DNA of 35,798 nt from Gemmatimonadales bacterium (GTDB lineage: Bacteria > Gemmatimonadota > Gemmatimonadetes > Gemmatimonadales > GWC2-71-9). Shown here piece after piece: positions 33,106 to 35,798 of the stretch. The stretch spans positions 1-35,798 of the forward strand of contig DATAOI010000035.1 of the NCBI GenBank assembly GCA_036265815.1, in the 5' to 3' direction. The first letter of the stretch is position 1. Every line of letters begins with the position of its first letter. The translations under genes were made by a program, and so were the position numbers. The notes under the pieces were generated by a model. It made no database searches and was not told where the DNA came from. It saw only the letters and a list, made by a program, of their open reading frames with translations.

Positions 33106-34824
33106 ATGTCCGAGGCTCGCTACCTGCTCGACGTCCTGATTCTCCTGATCGCGGCGGTCGCGATCGTGCCGGTATTCCGTCGCTTCCGCGCGAATGCGGT
33201 CCTTGGGTATCTGGTGGCGGGTGCACTGATCGGTCCGCACGGGCTCGACCTGCTTCGGGACATCAGTGGGACTGAAGTGCTGGGCGAGCTCGGCGTCGTT
33301 TTCCTCCTCTTCTCCCTGGGGCTCGAGCTGTCGATCGAGCGCATAACCGCCCTCTGGAATTATGTCTTCGGGCTCGGGACCGTCCAGCTCGTGGTTACCG
33401 GGCTGGTAATCTGGACGGCCCTCCGGGCGTTCGGGCTGCCGAGCGGTAGCGCACTGGTGCTCGGTGGAGGGTTCGCGCTCTCGTCCACCGCCGTCGTCCT
33501 TCAAATGCTGACTCAGCGCCGAGAAACCGGAAGCCCACACGGGCGGATCGCCGTCGCGGTGCTGCTGCTCCAGGACCTGGCGGTTCTTCCGCTGCTCACC
33601 TTGGTCCCGCTCCTCGGCCGGCCGGAATCGGGCATTCTGTCAGCGCTTGCCTCGGCCTTTCTCAAGGCCGTGGTGGCATTTCTGATCATCGTCGTGGCAG
33701 GCCGGCTCGCACTACGTCCGCTGCTCCGCACAGTCACCCGCAGCGGCGACCCGGAGCTATTTACCGGAATCGCTCTCCTGCTGGTGCTGGGCGTCGGCTG
33801 GCTCACGCAGCGCGCCGGGCTCTCCATGGCCCTCGGCGCATTTCTGGCCGGCCTCCTCATCGCCGAGACCGAATACCGTCCCCAGGTCGAGGGCGACATT
33901 CGGCCGTTTCGCGGGCTCCTGCTGGCGTTGTTCTTCATGACCGTCGGCATGAGGATCAATCTCAGTCTGCTGGGCGACCGCGGTCCGCTGTTGGTTGGCC
34001 TCCTGGTCACGCTCCTCCTGATGAAAGCGGGCATACTCACCCTCATATCACGAGGCTTCGGCTTGGCCTTGTCCGGCGCAGCCTCCGTCGGTGTGATGCT
34101 GGCGCAAGGAGGGGAGTTCGGCTTCGTGCTGTTTGCGCTCGCTCGGGAGCGCGGGGTACTCACTCCGGAAACCGAGCAGCTCGCGGTTCTCGTCGTGGGG
34201 CTCAGTATGGCGGTGACTCCGCTCCTAATTGTGGCGAGCAGGGCATTCACACGACTGCTTCCCGCTGGCGGGCACGGGACGGACGATGTCGTGGGGGGCG
34301 AGCTCCGTGATCACGTGCTCATTGCCGGGTTCGGCCGCGTGGGACAGACGTTGGCGTTGCTGCTCGAGTCGCGCTACGTGCCCTACGTCGCGCTCGATCT
34401 TGACCACGAGCGAGTCGCCGAGGCGCGGCGCAGGGGTCTCCCGGTGTTCTTTGGTGACGCCAGCCGCGTGGATGTACTTCGGGCGATCGGCGTGGAGCGC
34501 GCGCGGGTCGCGGTGATCACGCTCGACCAGCCTGACTCGGCCCGCGGGACCCTGCAGGTGCTACGCCGGCTGCTCCCGGAGCTTCCGATCCTGCTTCGCG
34601 CCCACGACATCGCCCAGTGCGAACAGTTGGCACTGGCGGGAGCCACCGACGTGGTGCCCGAAGTCGTGGAGGGGAGCCTGCAGCTCGGCGGGAGCCTGCT
34701 CCGGCAGCTCGGCGAATCGCGGGAGAAAGTCGAGCAGATGTTGGAGGAGTTCCGGCGGGCGACCTACTCTCGGCTGGGGGAGATCATCGTCGGTCGGTCG
34801 GGCACGCCTGGTGTGTTGCCATGA
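33106..34824 (+). CDS. KefB-type CPA2 cation/proton antiporter with TrkA-N domain
   Basis: The protein has 572 residues. Residues 1-385 form about 12-13 membrane helices with FALSSTAVVLQML, LLLQDLAVLPLL (the conserved QD ion site) and MLAQGGEFGFVLF. A linker is followed by the NAD-binding Rossmann domain (about 400-520) starting DHVLIAGFGRVGQTLALLL, as in KefB/KefC. It should exchange K+ or Na+ for protons across the inner membrane with nucleotide gating. ATG 33106 is chosen as the start of the membrane domain; its ribosome site is weak. It lies 225 bases after the PycTM-like gene and may be read from the same promoter. Confidence 0.9.
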   Translation: MSEARYLLDVLILLIAAVAIVPVFRRFRANAVLGYLVAGALIGPHGLDLLRDISGTEVLGELGVVFLLFSLGLELSIERITALWNYVFGLGTVQLVVTGLVIWTALRAFGLPSGSALVLGGGFALSSTAVVLQMLTQRRETGSPHGRIAVAVLLLQDLAVLPLLTLVPLLGRPESGILSALASAFLKAVVAFLIIVVAGRLALRPLLRTVTRSGDPELFTGIALLLVLGVGWLTQRAGLSMALGAFLAGLLIAETEYRPQVEGDIRPFRGLLLALFFMTVGMRINLSLLGDRGPLLVGLLVTLLLMKAGILTLISRGFGLALSGAASVGVMLAQGGEFGFVLFALARERGVLTPETEQLAVLVVGLSMAVTPLLIVASRAFTRLLPAGGHGTDDVVGGELRDHVLIAGFGRVGQTLALLLESRYVPYVALDLDHERVAEARRRGLPVFFGDASRVDVLRAIGVERARVAVITLDQPDSARGTLQVLRRLLPELPILLRAHDIAQCEQLALAGATDVVPEVVEGSLQLGGSLLRQLGESREKVEQMLEEFRRATYSRLGEIIVGRSGTPGVLP

Positions 34825-34845
34825 GATCTAGTCGCTCTAGCGCTC

Positions 34846-35230
34846 CGGAATCGCGGCGCCGTGGCGGGCGGTGCACATCGACGGGTTCTTGCGGCGCAGC
34901 GTTCCTGGATCGAAGCGGGGGTTGAATCATCTGCGACCCTCGTCCGAGAGGCAGGTCAGCCAGTCTCGCTCCGAGTGGTAGGACACGCGGCTCTCCAGAC
35001 TCTGGCGCGTCGCCTGATCATGATTGAGCAGGAAGAACTACTGGGCGGCGCCGCCTCGAAGCCGGCCGGGCGAGAGCAGGCCGATGCTCAGTTGGCGGCT
35101 GGCGCAGAACTGCCCCTGGTCGTGGTATCGCTGTAGGAGCTTTCCCGGTTGTAGGCCGTAGCCGGTTGATGAGGAAGTCCCCAGGTGGTAGCCAGGCGTC
35201 GCATTGGCGGCATCCTGACATGCGGGAACA
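34846..35230 (-). pseudogene. Decayed copy of the 16-haem cytochrome C-terminus
   Basis: On the minus strand the sequence aligns along its length with the end of the 16-haem gene (about 24255-24685). Shared stretches include CAGGGGCAGTTCTGCGCC, CGCCAGAGTCTGGAGAGC and CGCAAGAACCCGTCGATGTG. The haem sites are lost: CANCH is CASRQ, CVTCH is RVSYH, CLACH is WLTCL, CTACH is CTARH. Stops (TAG, TGA) interrupt the frame. Identity fades beyond about 35230. It lies tail to tail with the antiporter gene and next to the USP promoter. It shows that a second cytochrome copy existed or was moved here. Confidence 0.8.
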
Positions 35231-35280
35231 ATAGGGCCAGTGCCGCAACCCCCGAAACCCCTGGGGAGTTTCGAGCCCGT

Positions 35281-35313
35281 TTCATCGTTTCTTCACCGCC
35301 GCCCGGCTAGCCT
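35281..35313 (+). promoter_or_regulatory. 11-bp direct-repeat promoter of the junction USP operon
   Basis: TTCAT (35281) and TTCAC (35292) are 11 bp apart, with TTCGA one period upstream (35270). Eleven bases later comes TAGCCT (35308-35313). The leader to ATG 35339 would be about 20 bases and holds GGGGGGAG. Confidence 0.8.
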
Positions 35314-35338
35314 CCTTCTCAACGATGGGGGGAGATCC

Positions 35339-35798
35339 ATGCTGATCCGACATATCGTGGCAGCGACGGACGAGTCCGATGCCGGACGGCAGGCGGTCCG
35401 GACGGCCCTCGAGCTGGCGGCCCGGACCGGGGCGCGGGTCACGGCCCTGCGGGTGCTGCCGTTCGAGGGCACGGGCTCGGGGCCCGCGCTGGAGCGCCTG
35501 CAGCAGTGGGTGGAGTCGGACCTGCCGCCGCTGGATCCGCTGCCGCCGATCAGCTATGCGGTGGCCTACGGGATGCCGGGCATCGAGATCGCTCGCTTCG
35601 CCGAGCAAGCACACGCCGACCTGCTGGTGCTCGGCCGGAAGCCGCGCTCCCAGAGGACCCGTCTGCTGCTGGGGGATACCGCCGACGCGGTCGGGCGGCG
35701 CAGCCGGCTGCCCTGCCTGTTCGTTCCCCCGCAGGGCGGCCGGCCAGAGCGGGTCATGGTGGCGGTCGACGGCTCGGAGCGGGGGATGGTGGTGCTCC
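35339..35798 (+). CDS. Universal stress protein, 5' part (continues at base 1)
   Basis: ATG 35339 follows GGGGGGAG and opens MLIRHIVAATDESDAGRQAV, a Usp start. The frame is open to the window end, where the last 141 bases equal bases 1-141, and continues there to 479. The full product is 265 residues with two Usp domains, the first having a degenerate nucleotide loop. See the 3' part for the rest. Confidence 0.85.
   Translation, partial: MLIRHIVAATDESDAGRQAVRTALELAARTGARVTALRVLPFEGTGSGPALERLQQWVESDLPPLDPLPPISYAVAYGMPGIEIARFAEQAHADLLVLGRKPRSQRTRLLLGDTADAVGRRSRLPCLFVPPQGGRPERVMVAVDGSERGMVVL
35658..35798. repeat. Right copy of 141-bp exact terminal direct repeat
   Basis: This is identical to bases 1-141; see the left copy. 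Removing one copy gives a 35,657-bp circle with an intact gene across the join. Confidence 0.9.

Noticed and set aside
1-35798. CRISPR arrays, tRNA or rRNA genes, insertion sequences, integrase or replication genes
   Set aside because: Looked for and not seen on either strand; the regular repeats found are promoter units, not spaced arrays.

Overview
The window is about 35.8 kb of high-GC bacterial DNA. Its first 141 bases are repeated exactly as its last 141 bases (35658-35798 = 1-141). A universal stress protein gene starts at 35339, runs off the right end and continues in frame from base 1 to 479. The simplest reading is a circular contig of 35,657 bp with a k-mer-sized overlap. I see no replication, partition, mobilisation or integrase gene, so a true circular element and an assembly loop through a repeat are both still possible. 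TonB, outer-membrane lipoproteins, a porin and multihaem cytochromes indicate a diderm. HAF-repeat lipoproteins and the overall style suggest Gemmatimonadota or a similar soil/sediment phylum; this assignment is inference.

Layout. (1) 35281-1350: promoter, two-domain USP, DUF2892 membrane protein, a protein of an unrecognised family, terminator. (2) 1351-3039: decayed DNA with a DUF1269-like remnant, then a HAF-repeat lipoprotein. (3) 3341-6821: beta-lactamase-fold hydrolase and a metal P-type ATPase. (4) 7165-11033, minus strand: VIT1-type transporter, DUF2231 and DUF6064 membrane proteins, a 57-residue membrane protein, a two-domain USP, and a paralogue of the unrecognised family. (5) 11468-17712: MDR oxidoreductase with a coupled leader ORF, a third two-domain USP, a ferritin-like protein, a permuted ATP-grasp enzyme, a zinc-ribbon membrane protein. 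(6) 18023-24688: a four-gene porin-cytochrome cluster with 9, 20 and 16 haem sites. (7) 24896-34824: TonB, Hsp20, a frameshifted PLP decarboxylase, a PNPOx-like flavoprotein, a CBS-pair protein, YceI, a BON protein, an Acg-type nitroreductase, a PycTM-like membrane protein and a KefB-type antiporter. (8) 34846-35230: a decayed copy of the 16-haem cytochrome C-terminus.

The most interesting signal is regulatory. At least eleven promoters on both strands carry two or three YTCAY-type units spaced exactly 11 bp, followed in most cases by exactly 11 bp and a -10 hexamer such as TACTGT, TACCTT or TAGCCT. This is the architecture of promoters activated by OmpR/PhoB-family response regulators, and the units resemble the 11-nt units of the Streptomyces PhoP box. 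They precede the USPs, Hsp20, CBS, Acg, YceI, TonB, PycTM-like, MDR and unrecognised-family genes, but not the cytochrome cluster. The gene content resembles the mycobacterial DosR dormancy regulon (USP, HspX, Hrp1, Acg, P-type ATPase) under a different kind of operator. The regulator is not encoded here.
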